Assembly: GCF_041434935.1 (NCBI RefSeq)
Contig: NZ_CP107964.1
Coordinates: forward strand, 6,617,001 to 6,681,000
DNA from: Kitasatospora sp. NBC_00374
Lineage (GTDB): Bacteria > Actinomycetota > Actinomycetes > Streptomycetales > Streptomycetaceae
DNA length: 64,000 bases
Direction of reading: 5' to 3'
This document shows positions 24,298 through 33,445 of this stretch, one piece after another. Each line of letters starts with the position of its first letter. Position 1 is the stretch's first letter. Both the position numbers and the translations under genes were made by a program. Below the pieces are notes generated by a model. The model made no database searches and was not told the origin of the DNA. It worked only from the letters and a program-made list of their open reading frames with translations.

Positions 24298-26442
24298 ATG
24301 CTGCGAACCCGAGGCAGGCGAGCGGCCAGTCGCCCGCGCCGCCGTGCCGTCCCACCCCTGAGATTCAGCCTGCCCACGGTGGTGCTGCTCACCCTGCTCG
24401 CCACCCTGCTGCTGCGCGGCCTGGTGACCAACGAGGTCTTCCACGACGCCCGGATCAACGTGTCCGTCGACAAGACCACCGTGCCGCCGGACCTGCTGAC
24501 CGGCGGTCCGGTGATCGACGCCCGCGGGCCGGGGGCCCCGCGCAACTACCGCGCGCAGGACCACACCATGGCGCTCACCTTCGACGACGGCCCGGACGAG
24601 CAGTGGACGCCGCAGATCCTCGACGTCCTCGCCCAGTACCACGCCAAGGCCACCTTCTTCGTGACCGGCTCGATGGTGACCCGCCACCCGGACCTGATCC
24701 GGCGGATCATCGCGGACGGCCACGAGATCGGCCTGCACTCCTTCACCCACCCGGACTTCACCCTCCAGTCGGACCGCCGGATCACCTGGGAGATGGCCCA
24801 GACCCAGCTCGCCCTGGCCGGTGTCGCCGGGGTGCACAGCGCGCTGTTCCGCCCGCCGTACTCCTCCGACGCGGCCGCGCTGGACGACCTGACCTGGCCG
24901 GTGCTCAAGAAGCTCGCCGACCGCGGGTACGTCACCGCGTTCATCGACGAGGACACCGAGGACTGGCAGCGCCCGGGCGTGGACGCGATCGTCGCCGCCG
25001 CGATGCCCAAGAAGACCGGTGACGGGCACATCGTGCTGATGCACGACGCCGGTGGCGACCGGTCCCAGACCGTGGCCGCGCTCAAGGTGATGATGCCCAG
25101 GCTGCAGGCCGAGGGCTACCGCTTCAGCACCGTCAGCGAGTCGATCGGCGCCGAGACCTCGATGTCGAAGGTCACCGGGTTCCAGCTGTGGGAGGGCAAG
25201 CTCTTCCTCGGCCTCGCGCACGCGGCGGTGCTGGTGATGCCGGTCCTGATCGTGCTGCTCGCCGTGGTCGGCACCCTGGTGTTCGGCCGGTTCGCCCTGA
25301 TGCTCTTCCTGTCCGTCAAGCACGCCCGGCGCACCCGGCGCAAGACCTTCGGCTGGGGCCCGCCGGTCACCGAGGCGGCCACCGTGCTGGTCCCCGCCTA
25401 CAACGAGCAGGAGTGCATCGCCAACACCCTGCGCTCCCTGATCGACAGCGAGCACCCGGTCGAGGTGATCGTGATCGACGACGGCTCCACCGACGACACC
25501 GTCCGGATCGTCGAGGAGCTGGACCTGCCCGGGGTCCGGGTGATCAGCCAGCCGAACTCCGGCAAGGCCACCGCGCTCAACACCGGCATCGCGCACGCCA
25601 CCCACGACCTGATCGTGATGATGGACGGCGACACCGTCTTCGAGCCCTCCACCGTCCGCGAGCTGGTGCAGCCGTTCGCCGACCCGGGCGTCGGCGCGGT
25701 CGCCGGCAACGCCAAGGTCGGCAACCGCGACAGTCTGATCGGCGCCTGGCAGCACATCGAGTACGTGATGGGCTTCAACCTCGACCGCCGGATGTACGAC
25801 GAGCTGCGCTGCATGCCCACCGTCCCCGGTGCCGTCGGCGCGTACCGCCGCGAGGCCCTGGAGCAGGCCGGCGGGATGAGCGAGGACACCCTCGCCGAGG
25901 ACACCGACCTCACCATGGCGCTGCACATCAACGGCTGGCAGGTGGTCTACGCCGAGAACGCCCGGGCCTGGACCGAGGCGCCCGGCAGCATGGCCCAGCT
26001 CTGGTCGCAGCGCTACCGCTGGTGCTACGGCACCATGCAGGCGATGTGGAAGCACCGCGGCGCGGTGCTGGCCTCCGGGCCGGCCGGGCGGTTCGGCCGG
26101 GTCGGACTGCCGCTGGTGGCCCTGTTCATGGTGCTCGCCCCGCTGCTCGCCCCGCTCTTCGACGTCTTCCTGGTGTACGGGATCCTCTTCGTGGACGCGC
26201 CCAAGACGCTCGCCGCCTGGTTCACCGTCCTGATCGTCCAGCTGGTCTGCGCCGGGTACGCGTTCTGGCTGGACCGCGAGAAGCCCTGGCACCTGATCAC
26301 CCTGCCGCTGCAGCAGCTGGTCTACCGCCAGCTGATGTACCTGGTGCTGCTGCAGTCCTGGATCACCGCGCTCACCGGCGGCCGGCTGCGCTGGCAGAAG
26401 CTCCAGCGCACCGGCGAGGTCGACGTCCCCGTCAACGTCTGA
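24298..26442 (+). CDS. Bifunctional polysaccharide deacetylase / family-2 glycosyltransferase
   Basis: A 714-residue membrane enzyme. After an N-terminal helix (residues 25-43) comes a NodB-type carbohydrate esterase: TFDDGP at 94-99, HSFTHP for metal binding, RPPYSSD, and a C-terminal LMHDAGGDRS. A second helix (about 300-330) leads to a processive GT2 domain: VPAYNEQE, DDGSTDD, MDGDT, AEDTDLT and QRYRWCYG, then three or four helices. The two domains would lie on opposite membrane faces, so the chain could polymerise an N-acetylglucosamine-like sugar inside and deacetylate it outside. It is upstream of an acyltransferase. The product is not known. Confidence 0.92.
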   Translation: MLRTRGRRAASRPRRRAVPPLRFSLPTVVLLTLLATLLLRGLVTNEVFHDARINVSVDKTTVPPDLLTGGPVIDARGPGAPRNYRAQDHTMALTFDDGPDEQWTPQILDVLAQYHAKATFFVTGSMVTRHPDLIRRIIADGHEIGLHSFTHPDFTLQSDRRITWEMAQTQLALAGVAGVHSALFRPPYSSDAAALDDLTWPVLKKLADRGYVTAFIDEDTEDWQRPGVDAIVAAAMPKKTGDGHIVLMHDAGGDRSQTVAALKVMMPRLQAEGYRFSTVSESIGAETSMSKVTGFQLWEGKLFLGLAHAAVLVMPVLIVLLAVVGTLVFGRFALMLFLSVKHARRTRRKTFGWGPPVTEAATVLVPAYNEQECIANTLRSLIDSEHPVEVIVIDDGSTDDTVRIVEELDLPGVRVISQPNSGKATALNTGIAHATHDLIVMMDGDTVFEPSTVRELVQPFADPGVGAVAGNAKVGNRDSLIGAWQHIEYVMGFNLDRRMYDELRCMPTVPGAVGAYRREALEQAGGMSEDTLAEDTDLTMALHINGWQVVYAENARAWTEAPGSMAQLWSQRYRWCYGTMQAMWKHRGAVLASGPAGRFGRVGLPLVALFMVLAPLLAPLFDVFLVYGILFVDAPKTLAAWFTVLIVQLVCAGYAFWLDREKPWHLITLPLQQLVYRQLMYLVLLQSWITALTGGRLRWQKLQRTGEVDVPVNV

Positions 26443-26481
26443 GCCCCGGCCCACCACCACACCCACCACCGAGAGGCCACC

Positions 26482-27720
26482 ATGACCGCGCCAGCCCACC
26501 CCGGGTACGCGCCCCCCGGCACCGGGCCGTTCGACTCCGGTCCGGCCGCCCCCGGCCCCGTTCCGGGCCCGCCGGTCCGGGCCGTGCCCGGCCGCGACCG
26601 CTACCTCGACCTGCTGCGGGCGCTGGCGCTCGTCCGCGTGGTGTTCCTGCACATGTTCGCCTGGTCCTGGCTGCCGATCGTGTTCCCGTCGATGGGCGTG
26701 ATGTTCGCGCTGGCCGGCTCGCTGATGGCCCGCTCGCTGGCCCGGCCGACGCTGTCGGTGATCCGCGGCCGGCTGCGCCGCCTGCTGCCGCCGCTGTGGC
26801 TGATGGGCGTCATCGCGGTGCCCGGGATGCTGCTGCAGGGGTGGTCGGCCGCCTCCTCCGGGCACAGCACGGCGGGCTTCTGGGGCCGCATGCTGCTGTG
26901 GATCCTGCCGCTGAGCGACCCGCCGTACGGCGATCCGCTGCCCGGGGTGCACGGCCTGCTGGACCACGCCTGGGGCGAGCACGCCGCCGGACCGCTCTGG
27001 TACCTGCGCGCCTACCTGTGGTTCGTGCTGCTGTCGCCGTTGCTGCTGAGGCTGATGCGCAAGGTCCCGTGGCTGGTGGTGCCCGCGCCGATGCTGTTCT
27101 GCGTGGTCCTGGAGCTGGGCTACGTCGACCTGCGGCCCGAGCTGTACAGCATCGTCGACGGCCTGGCCATCTACGGCTCCTGCTGGCTGCTCGGCATGGC
27201 GTACCAGGAGGGGATGCTCAACCGGTTCCCGCGCTACCTCGCCCCCTCGGTGGTGCCCTTCGTGATGGCCGCGGCGCTGTGGTGGACGCTGAACGGCACC
27301 AACGACGTGGGCGGCCCGGCGACCCTGGAGGACAGCACCCTCGGACAGGCCGTCTGGTCCTTCGGCTTCGTCCTGCTGCTGCTGAACGCCAGCCCGTCGT
27401 GGGACGAGTGGCCGCCGCGGCTGCGCCGCTGGGGCGGGCTGATCAGCCTGCTGAACTCGCGGGCCGTCACCGTCTACCTCTGGCACAACCTGGCGATCAC
27501 CGCGGCGATCAGCCTGATCGGCCTCACCTGGGGTCTGCCGCTGCTGGCCGAGAACGTGCCGTGGCTGCTGGACAGCGAGTGGCTGCCGATGCTGCTGGCC
27601 TGGCCGCTGATCGGCCTGTGCATCGTCGCCTTCGGCTGGATCGAGGACGTCGCCGCCAAGCGCCGGCCCCGGCTGTTCCCGTACCCGCGGCAGATCCGGT
27701 CGGCGGCGCACCGCCGCTGA
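26482..27720 (+). CDS. Acyltransferase-3 family membrane protein
   Basis: A 412-residue integral membrane protein with about ten helices after a Pro/Gly-rich 35-residue N-terminus. It begins its fold with RDRYLDLLRALALVRVVFLHMF, which supplies the family's catalytic-type Arg and His. Such proteins acylate sugars or lipids, usually O-acetylating exopolysaccharides. It starts 39 nt after the deacetylase/glycosyltransferase gene behind GAGAGG, so it probably modifies the same glycan. It ends at a strong bidirectional terminator. Confidence 0.85.
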   Translation: MTAPAHPGYAPPGTGPFDSGPAAPGPVPGPPVRAVPGRDRYLDLLRALALVRVVFLHMFAWSWLPIVFPSMGVMFALAGSLMARSLARPTLSVIRGRLRRLLPPLWLMGVIAVPGMLLQGWSAASSGHSTAGFWGRMLLWILPLSDPPYGDPLPGVHGLLDHAWGEHAAGPLWYLRAYLWFVLLSPLLLRLMRKVPWLVVPAPMLFCVVLELGYVDLRPELYSIVDGLAIYGSCWLLGMAYQEGMLNRFPRYLAPSVVPFVMAAALWWTLNGTNDVGGPATLEDSTLGQAVWSFGFVLLLLNASPSWDEWPPRLRRWGGLISLLNSRAVTVYLWHNLAITAAISLIGLTWGLPLLAENVPWLLDSEWLPMLLAWPLIGLCIVAFGWIEDVAAKRRPRLFPYPRQIRSAAHRR

Positions 27721-27730
27721 CCGCGCGCAA

Positions 27731-27774
27731 CAGACGCCTCGGGCCCCGGCAGTTGCCGGGGCCCGAGGCGTCTG
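27731..27774. terminator. Long bidirectional hairpin terminator
   Basis: CAGACGCCTCGGGCCCCGGC and GCCGGGGCCCGAGGCGTCTG form a perfect 20-bp stem with loop AGTT, exactly between two convergent genes (stops at 27720 and 27797). Confidence 0.88.
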
Positions 27775-27796
27775 TGCGACCGGACGGTCGGTGCCG

Positions 27797-28915
27797 TCAG
27801 TGCTGGGCGGGGATGATGCCCGACAGCCACTTGAAGATCTCGGGGACCATCGGCTTCCAGACGTCGCTGGCGTGCGGGCCGGTGGTCTCCACCGGGGTGA
27901 CGGTGGTCGGCGGCTTGGCGGCGTCCTTGAGGGCCAGCGCGGCCTCGTAGCCGTCGCCCTTGTTGCCGCTGACGTACAGTGCGGTCTTCGGCGGGGTCTG
28001 GGCGGTCTTGAGGATGTTGACCGGGTTCGACTTCTCCCGCAGGGCCGGGTCCTTCGCGGTGAGCGAGTGCGGCTCCTGCGCGGGGTCGTTGTAACCGGAG
28101 AGGCTGATGCCGGCCCGGTAGCGGTTCGGGTGCTCCACCGCGAGCTTGGCCGCGCAGTGGCCGCCGGCCGAGTAGCCGGCCACCGCCCACCGGTCGGCGG
28201 ACGGGTCGGCCCGGAAGTTGTCCAGGACCATCTGCGGCACGTCCCGCGAGAGCCAGGTGTCCGCGTTGACCTTGTCCTTGACGTCGGCGCAGCCGGTGTC
28301 CACGTCGTCGCCCAGCAGGTTGGTCCGCGGCGAGACCAGGATGAACGGCGTGACCTCGCCGCGCTGCATCATCGGCTTGAGCTGGTCGGAGACCTTGAGC
28401 GTGCCGTACCAGGTCTTGGACGAGCCCGGCCAGCCCGGCAGCAGCTCGACCACCGGGAAGTTCTTGTCCTTGTAGGCGGGGTCGTTGTACTGCGGCGGCA
28501 GCCAGACCAGGACCTCGCCGTCCACACCGGACAGCTCGCCCTTCAGCTCGGTGTGCTGCACGTCGTTCGGCACCTTCGGGTCGCCGACGCTCTTGAAGGA
28601 CTGGATCACCTTGGCCCGGGTCTTGCCGTCCGAGCCGCTGCCCGCGCTGTCGGCCGCGACCTTCGGGACGGCCCGGACGTGGTCGCCGGTGCCGAGCAGG
28701 TCGTCCCAGTTCCCGTAGATCAGGTTGGCGTTGTTGACCATGACGAAGACCATGGTCACGGCCGTCACCTGGCAGAAGAGGATCATCACCAGCCTGGACA
28801 GGATCTGCACGGGCCTGGGCCCGGGCACCCGCCCCCAGAGCAGCAGCGCCGCCGCGATGGAGATCGGCACGAGGATGATCGTGACGACAAGGAATGGTGT
28901 GCCAGTCAGTTGCAT
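27797..28915 (-). CDS. Membrane-anchored esterase (esterase D / antigen-85-like fold)
   Basis: A 372-residue protein. The first 75 residues carry two hydrophobic helices (VVTIILVPISIAAALLL; MILFCQVTAVTMVFVMV), then a linker and an extracytoplasmic alpha/beta-hydrolase. FPVVELLPGWPGSSKTWYG gives the oxyanion region, GYSAGGHCA the nucleophile Ser, and GPHASDVW the catalytic His. The family includes mycolyltransferases and feruloyl-type esterases. ATG 28915 is preferred over upstream starts because it begins the first helix; its ribosome site is poor. It converges on the glycan gene cluster, and a role in acyl exchange at the envelope is an inference. Confidence 0.85.
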   Translation of the reverse strand: MQLTGTPFLVVTIILVPISIAAALLLWGRVPGPRPVQILSRLVMILFCQVTAVTMVFVMVNNANLIYGNWDDLLGTGDHVRAVPKVAADSAGSGSDGKTRAKVIQSFKSVGDPKVPNDVQHTELKGELSGVDGEVLVWLPPQYNDPAYKDKNFPVVELLPGWPGSSKTWYGTLKVSDQLKPMMQRGEVTPFILVSPRTNLLGDDVDTGCADVKDKVNADTWLSRDVPQMVLDNFRADPSADRWAVAGYSAGGHCAAKLAVEHPNRYRAGISLSGYNDPAQEPHSLTAKDPALREKSNPVNILKTAQTPPKTALYVSGNKGDGYEAALALKDAAKPPTTVTPVETTGPHASDVWKPMVPEIFKWLSGIIPAQH

Positions 28916-29275
28916 GGAATGTTTCTCGTATCCGGGTTGCGGTCGCCCGGGGCTCAGGGCGCCCAGGGCGTGCTCCAATGGATCAGACGGGGTGGAACGG
29001 GCGATCAGTTGCTCGCCGAACTGAAGGAAACCTGAGAGGAACATCACGTTTCCGTGAGTCCCGGTCGAGTGCCGACCCAAGTCTGCCACCCGACCGGACG
29101 ACCGCACGGTGCGGACCCGATCTGCTCTCAGGCATATCCCGACCTGGCGGGACCCGCCGCTCGAACTGCCGAACCGTCAGAGCGGCTCACCCGGGCGGCC
29201 GTACGCGACCTCGACCGCGGGCCGCCCGGCGCCGACACTGGTATCCACGGCCGGGGCGAAGGGTGGAGCGTCACA
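28916..29275. other. Divergent intergenic region between esterase and sugar importer
   Basis: No gene is supported in these 360 bases. They contain the inverted repeats TCACG-TTTC-CGTGA near 29046-29059 and CCGCAC-G-GTGCGG at 29102-29114. The second could be a repressor site for the sugar transport operon. GGTGGAG stands before the importer's GTG start. No clear -10/-35 pair was identified. Confidence 0.5.
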
Positions 29276-30265
29276 GTGAGAGCACGGACGATGCTGCTGC
29301 TGCTCGTGGTGCTCCTGTTGACGGCGGGGTGCAGTAGTACCGGCGGCCGCCGTGCCGAGCAGGCGAGGGAACGGGCGGCCACGGCCGGCGGCGCGGTGGA
29401 CACCCCGCGCTGGAAGGTCGCCATGGTCACCCACGCCGGCGCCGGCGACTCCTTCTGGGACACCGTCCGCAAGGGGGCCGAGCAGGCGGCGGCCAAGGAC
29501 AACATCACCTTCCTCTACTCCAACGACGCGCAGACCCAGAATCAGGTGCAGCTGGTCCAGGCCGCGATCGACCAGCGGGTGGACGGCCTGCTGGTCTCAC
29601 TCGCCAAGGGCGACGCGATGGCCGACGTCCTGGCCAAGGCCGAGGCGGCCGGCATCCCGGTCATCAGCATCAACTCCGGCCAGGAGTTCTCCGCCCGGTT
29701 CGGCGCCCTCACCCACATCGGCCAGGACGAGTCCACCGCAGGCGAGGCCGCCGGCCGCGCACTGGCCCGGCGTTCGCGCACCGGCGTGCTGTGCGTCATC
29801 CACGAGCAGGGCAACGTCGGCCAGGAACAGCGCTGCACCGGTGCCCGATCGGCCTTCGGCGGAGGCTTCCAGACCCTGTACGTGGACGGGGTCAACCTGC
29901 CCGACGCGCGGGCCGCGATCGCCGCCAAGCTCCAGGCCGACCCCTCGCTGGACACCGTGCTCACCCTCAGCGCGCCGCTGGCCGCCACCGGCCTGCAGGC
30001 CGTCCAGGACGCCCGCCGGCCGGTCGAGCTGGACACCTTCGACCTGGGCACCCAGGTCGTCACCGGCCTCCAGGCCGGCACCGTCGGCTTCGCCGTCGAC
30101 CAGCAGCCCTACCTCCAGGGCTACGAGGGCGTCGACCTGCTCTGGCTCCACCGCTACAACCTGGACGCGCTCGGTGGCGGCGGCCCGGTGCTCACCGGCC
30201 CGCAGGTGCTGACCAAGGACGACGCCGCCGCGCTCGCCCGGTACGTCGCCCGGGGCACCCGGTGA
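29276..30265 (+). CDS. Sugar ABC transporter substrate-binding lipoprotein (type I, RbsB/FrcB-like)
   Basis: A 329-residue periplasmic-binding-type lipoprotein. The signal peptide MRARTMLLLLVVLLLTAGC ends in lipobox LTAGC. The fold follows WKVAMVTHAGAGDSFWDTV, DQRVDGLLVS, AGIPVISINSG, and a C-terminal VDQQPYLQGYEGVDLL typical of ribose/galactose/fructose-binding proteins. GTG 29276 is chosen because it starts the signal peptide; a longer frame upstream is not exported. It is the first gene of a four-gene operon with permease, ATPase and ROK kinase, and its stop overlaps the permease start (GTGA). Confidence 0.92.
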   Translation: MRARTMLLLLVVLLLTAGCSSTGGRRAEQARERAATAGGAVDTPRWKVAMVTHAGAGDSFWDTVRKGAEQAAAKDNITFLYSNDAQTQNQVQLVQAAIDQRVDGLLVSLAKGDAMADVLAKAEAAGIPVISINSGQEFSARFGALTHIGQDESTAGEAAGRALARRSRTGVLCVIHEQGNVGQEQRCTGARSAFGGGFQTLYVDGVNLPDARAAIAAKLQADPSLDTVLTLSAPLAATGLQAVQDARRPVELDTFDLGTQVVTGLQAGTVGFAVDQQPYLQGYEGVDLLWLHRYNLDALGGGGPVLTGPQVLTKDDAAALARYVARGTR

Positions 30266-31293
30266 GCGCCCCCGCCGAGGTGCTGGAGGGCGGCCGCGGC
30301 CGGATGCACCGGCTGGTCGCCCGCCCGGAGTTCGGGGCCCTGCTGGCGGCGGTCGCGGTCTTCCTGTTCTTCGCCCTGACGGCCGACAGCTTCCTGCGGC
30401 TGTCCTCGCTCGGCACGGTGCTGTACGCGGCCTCCACCCTCGGCATCATGGCGGTGCCGGTCTCGCTGCTGATGATCGGCGGGGAGTTCGACCTCTCGGC
30501 CGGCGTGCTGGTCACCACCGCGGCGCTGACCTCGTCGATGGTCTCGTACCAGCTCACCGCCGTGACCTGGGTCGGGGCGGCGGTCTCGCTCGCGGTGGTG
30601 CTCGCGGTCGGTGGCTTCAACGGCTGGATGCTCGGCCGCACCCGGCTGCCCAGCTTCATCATCACGCTCGGCACGTTCCTGATGCTGACCGGTGCCAACC
30701 TCGGCGTCACCAAACTGGTCTCCGGCACCGTCAGCACCATGCCGATCGGCGACATGGAGGGCTTCGCCTCCTGCCACTGGCTGTTCGCCTCGGAGTTCAC
30801 CGTCGGCGGGCTGACGGTGCGGGCCACGGTGTGGTGGTGGCTCGGTCTGGTCGCGGCGGGCAGCTGGGTGCTGCTGCGCACCCGCTTCGGCAACTGGGTG
30901 TTCGCGGTCGGCGGTGACGCGGCGGCGGCCCGCGCGGTGGGTGTGCCGGTCGCCAGGACCAGGACCTGCCTCTACCTGGGCGTCGGCTTCTGCGCCTGGG
31001 TGCTCGGCCAGCATCTGCTGTTCTCCTTCGACACCGTGCAGTCCGGCGAGGGGGTCGGCAACGAGCTGATCTACATCGTGGCGGCGGTGATCGGCGGCTG
31101 CCTGATCACCGGCGGCTACGGCTCGGTGGCCGGCTCGGCGCTCGGCGCGCTGATCTTCGGGATGGTCAGCAAGGGCATCGTGTACGCGCAGTGGGACCCG
31201 GACTGGTTCAGGTTCTTCCTCGGCGGGATGCTGCTGCTGGCCGCGCTGCTCAACTCCTGGGTCAAGCACCGGGCCGAGCTGGGGAGGGCCTGA
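30262..31293 (+). CDS. Sugar ABC transporter permease (RbsC/FrcC-like)
   Basis: A 343-residue inner-membrane permease with about nine helices. Family segments are GIMAVPVSLLMIGGEFDLSAG near residues 55-75, RLPSFIITLGTFL and AAVIGGCLITGGYGSVAGS near 270-290. It forms the channel for the sugar bound by the upstream lipoprotein. Only one permease gene is present, so it likely functions as a homodimer, as in ribose-type importers. GTG start in a 4-nt overlap with the binding protein gene; the stop overlaps the ATPase start by 1 nt. Confidence 0.92.
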   Translation: MSAPAEVLEGGRGRMHRLVARPEFGALLAAVAVFLFFALTADSFLRLSSLGTVLYAASTLGIMAVPVSLLMIGGEFDLSAGVLVTTAALTSSMVSYQLTAVTWVGAAVSLAVVLAVGGFNGWMLGRTRLPSFIITLGTFLMLTGANLGVTKLVSGTVSTMPIGDMEGFASCHWLFASEFTVGGLTVRATVWWWLGLVAAGSWVLLRTRFGNWVFAVGGDAAAARAVGVPVARTRTCLYLGVGFCAWVLGQHLLFSFDTVQSGEGVGNELIYIVAAVIGGCLITGGYGSVAGSALGALIFGMVSKGIVYAQWDPDWFRFFLGGMLLLAALLNSWVKHRAELGRA

Positions 31294-32072
31294 TGGCGCT
31301 GCTGGAACTGGCCGGGGTCGGCAAGTGGTACGGCTCGGTGCGGGCCCTGGAGGGGGTGTCGCTGACCGTGGAGGCCGGGCGGATCAGCTGTGTGCTGGGC
31401 GACAACGGAGCCGGGAAGTCCACCCTGATCAAGATCATCGCGGGGCTGCACCAGCACGACGAGGGAACCTACACCGTGGGCGGCCGGGAGCTGCGCCTGA
31501 CCTCGCCGCGCCAGGCCCTCGACCTCGGCATCGCGACGGTCTACCAGGACCTCGCCGTCGTCCCCCTGATGCCCGTCTGGCGGAACTTCTTCCTCGGCGC
31601 CGAGCTCGGCTCGCTGCGCCTGGACATCCCCCGGATGCGGTCGGTCACCCGGGAGGCGCTCGCCCGGATGGGCATCGAGCTGGCCGACGTGGACCGGCCG
31701 ATCGGCACCCTCTCCGGAGGCCAGCGGCAGTGCGTGGCGATCGCGCGGGCGGTCCACTTCGGCGCCGAGGCGCTGGTGCTGGACGAGCCGACGGCCGCGC
31801 TCGGGGTCAAGCAGTCCGGCGTGGTGCTCACGTACGTGGCCGCCGCGCGGGAGGCCGGGCTCGGGGTGGTGCTGATCACCCACAACCCGCACCACGCCTT
31901 TCTGGTGGGTGACCACTTCACGCTGCTGCGAAGGGGGAGGATGGCGGGTAGCCACCCGCGCGCGGAGATCAGCCTCGAACGGCTCACCACTGAGATGGCG
32001 GGCGGCTCTGACCTCGCCGAGCTCAGCCACGAGCTCGGCCGCCCCGACCCGAAGGAGCGTCCACCCCAGTGA
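31293..32072 (+). CDS. Sugar ABC transporter ATPase, single domain (FrcA-like)
   Basis: A 259-residue ATPase that powers the importer. Walker A is GDNGAGKST (residues about 36-44), the Q-loop is in VYQDLAVVP, the signature is LSGGQRQ, Walker B is ALVLDEPTAALG and the switch His is in LITHN. Most importers of this class use a fused two-domain ATPase of about 500 residues. The single-domain form matches FrcA of the rhizobial fructose system, whose gene order frcB-frcC-frcA-frcK is the same as here. Confidence 0.92.
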   Translation: MALLELAGVGKWYGSVRALEGVSLTVEAGRISCVLGDNGAGKSTLIKIIAGLHQHDEGTYTVGGRELRLTSPRQALDLGIATVYQDLAVVPLMPVWRNFFLGAELGSLRLDIPRMRSVTREALARMGIELADVDRPIGTLSGGQRQCVAIARAVHFGAEALVLDEPTAALGVKQSGVVLTYVAAAREAGLGVVLITHNPHHAFLVGDHFTLLRRGRMAGSHPRAEISLERLTTEMAGGSDLAELSHELGRPDPKERPPQ

Positions 32073-33181
32073 CCAGCCCGAACGACAGCGCGCGGCCGCC
32101 GGTCCTGCCCACCCTGTTCGGCATCGGCCAGCGCGGGGCCGACCGCCGACGGCGTACCCTGCCGGCCGGGGTGCTGCGGCTGCCCACCATCGGTGTCGAC
32201 ATCGGCGGCACCAAGGTGGTGGCCGGAGTCGTCGACGGCGAGGGCCGGGTGCTGGACCGGGTACGCGCCGAGACCCCCGACAAGAGCAAGAGCCCCCGGG
32301 TGGTCGAGGACGTCATCGTCGAGCTGGTGCTCGAACTCGCGGACAAGCACGACGTCCACGCGGTCGGCGTCGGCGCTGCCGGCTGGGTGGACGCGGACCG
32401 CTCCAAGGTGCTCTTCGCCCCCCATCTGAACTGGCGGGGCGAACCGCTGCGGGACGCGCTCAGCGAGCGGCTGCGCTTCCCGGTGATCGTGGAGAACGAC
32501 GCCAACGCCGCGGCCTGGGCCGAGTGGCGGTTCGGTGCCGGGCGCGGAGAGGACCACATGGTGATGATCACCCTGGGGACCGGGATCGGCGGGGCGGTGG
32601 TCCGGGACGGCTACGTGGACCGGGGCAAGTACGGGCTGGCCGGCGAGTTCGGCCACATGCAGGTCGTCCCGGCCGGGCACCGCTGCCCGTGCGGCAACCG
32701 CGGCTGCTGGGAGCAGTACTCCTCGGGCAACGCGCTGGTCCGGGAGGCCCGCGGGCTGGTCGAGGAGGAGTCCCCGGTGATCCAGCCGCTGCTGGCCCGG
32801 GCCGGCGGTACGGCGGCGGGCATCACCGGACCACTGGTCACCGAGGCCGCGCGGGACGGCGACCCGATCGCGGTCGAGCTGCTCTACGAGGTCGGCCACT
32901 GGCTCGGGGTCGGCATCGCCAACCTGGCCGCCGCCCTGGACCCGGGGCGGTTCGTGGTCGGCGGCGGTGTCTCCGAGGCGGGCGAGCTGCTGCTCGCCCC
33001 GGCCCAGGACGCCTTCCGCCGCACTCTGACCGGCCGTGGCTTCCGCCCCGAGGCCGGCATCGTGCCGGCGGCCCTCGGCAACGAGGCCGGGCTGGTCGGC
33101 GCGGCCGACCTGGCCCGTCAGGTGGCCCGCCGCTTCCGCACCGTCAAACGCCGTCGCGCGGAACGGGCTTCGCTGCGGTAG
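32069..33181 (+). CDS. ROK-family sugar kinase (glucokinase-like)
   Basis: A 370-residue kinase expected to phosphorylate the imported sugar with ATP. DIGGTK at 44-49 is the phosphate-binding site, ENDANAAAWAE holds the catalytic Asp, and EFGHM with CPCGNRGCWEQ give the zinc-binding ROK signature. The N-terminus has about 40 residues beyond the usual glucokinase start and no helix-turn-helix, so it is a kinase, not a ROK repressor. The GTG start overlaps the ATPase stop. By position it equals frcK; fructose, ribose, glucose or mannose are all possible substrates. Confidence 0.9.
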   Translation: MTSPNDSARPPVLPTLFGIGQRGADRRRRTLPAGVLRLPTIGVDIGGTKVVAGVVDGEGRVLDRVRAETPDKSKSPRVVEDVIVELVLELADKHDVHAVGVGAAGWVDADRSKVLFAPHLNWRGEPLRDALSERLRFPVIVENDANAAAWAEWRFGAGRGEDHMVMITLGTGIGGAVVRDGYVDRGKYGLAGEFGHMQVVPAGHRCPCGNRGCWEQYSSGNALVREARGLVEEESPVIQPLLARAGGTAAGITGPLVTEAARDGDPIAVELLYEVGHWLGVGIANLAAALDPGRFVVGGGVSEAGELLLAPAQDAFRRTLTGRGFRPEAGIVPAALGNEAGLVGAADLARQVARRFRTVKRRRAERASLR

Positions 33182-33258
33182 CGGCGGCCGGCTCCGGAGG
33201 GTGGTGGGTGGTGGTCCGGGAGGTTCCGCGGATCGGGTAGGGTTTCCTCATCACTCGG

Positions 33259-33345
33259 GCGCGGGTGGCGGAATAGGCAGACGCGCTGGATTCAGGTTCC
33301 AGTGCCCGAAAGGGCGTGGGGGTTCAACTCCCCCCTCGCGCACCA
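33259..33345 (+). tRNA. tRNA-Leu (CAG)
   Basis: An 87-nt class II tRNA. The acceptor arms GCGCGGG and CTCGCGC pair with one G-T wobble, followed by A and an encoded CCA (33343-33345). The anticodon stem is CTGGA/TCCAG with loop TTCAGGT, giving anticodon CAG (33293-33295). The variable arm TGCCCGAAAGGGCG is long, as expected for leucine, and the T arm GGGGGTTCAACTCCCCC is perfect. A terminator hairpin follows within 3 nt. No integrase gene or duplicated 3' end is nearby. Confidence 0.97.
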
Positions 33346-33347
33346 CT

Positions 33348-33377
33348 GAGGCCGGTCGGACATCTCCGACCGGCCTC
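33348..33377 (+). terminator. Hairpin terminator after tRNA-Leu
   Basis: GAGGCCGGTCGGA and TCCGACCGGCCTC form a perfect 13-bp stem with loop CATC directly behind the tRNA. Confidence 0.85.
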
Positions 33378-33445
33378 GCTGTGTTCCCCGCCGCACCTCA
33401 GCGGGATCGAGATCCAGGACGGGCCAGCGGCCGGGGAACCGAAGG

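Noticed and set aside
33259..33345. The tRNA-Leu 3' end as an integrative-element attachment site
   Set aside because: No integrase and no second copy of the tRNA 3' end were seen in the window.
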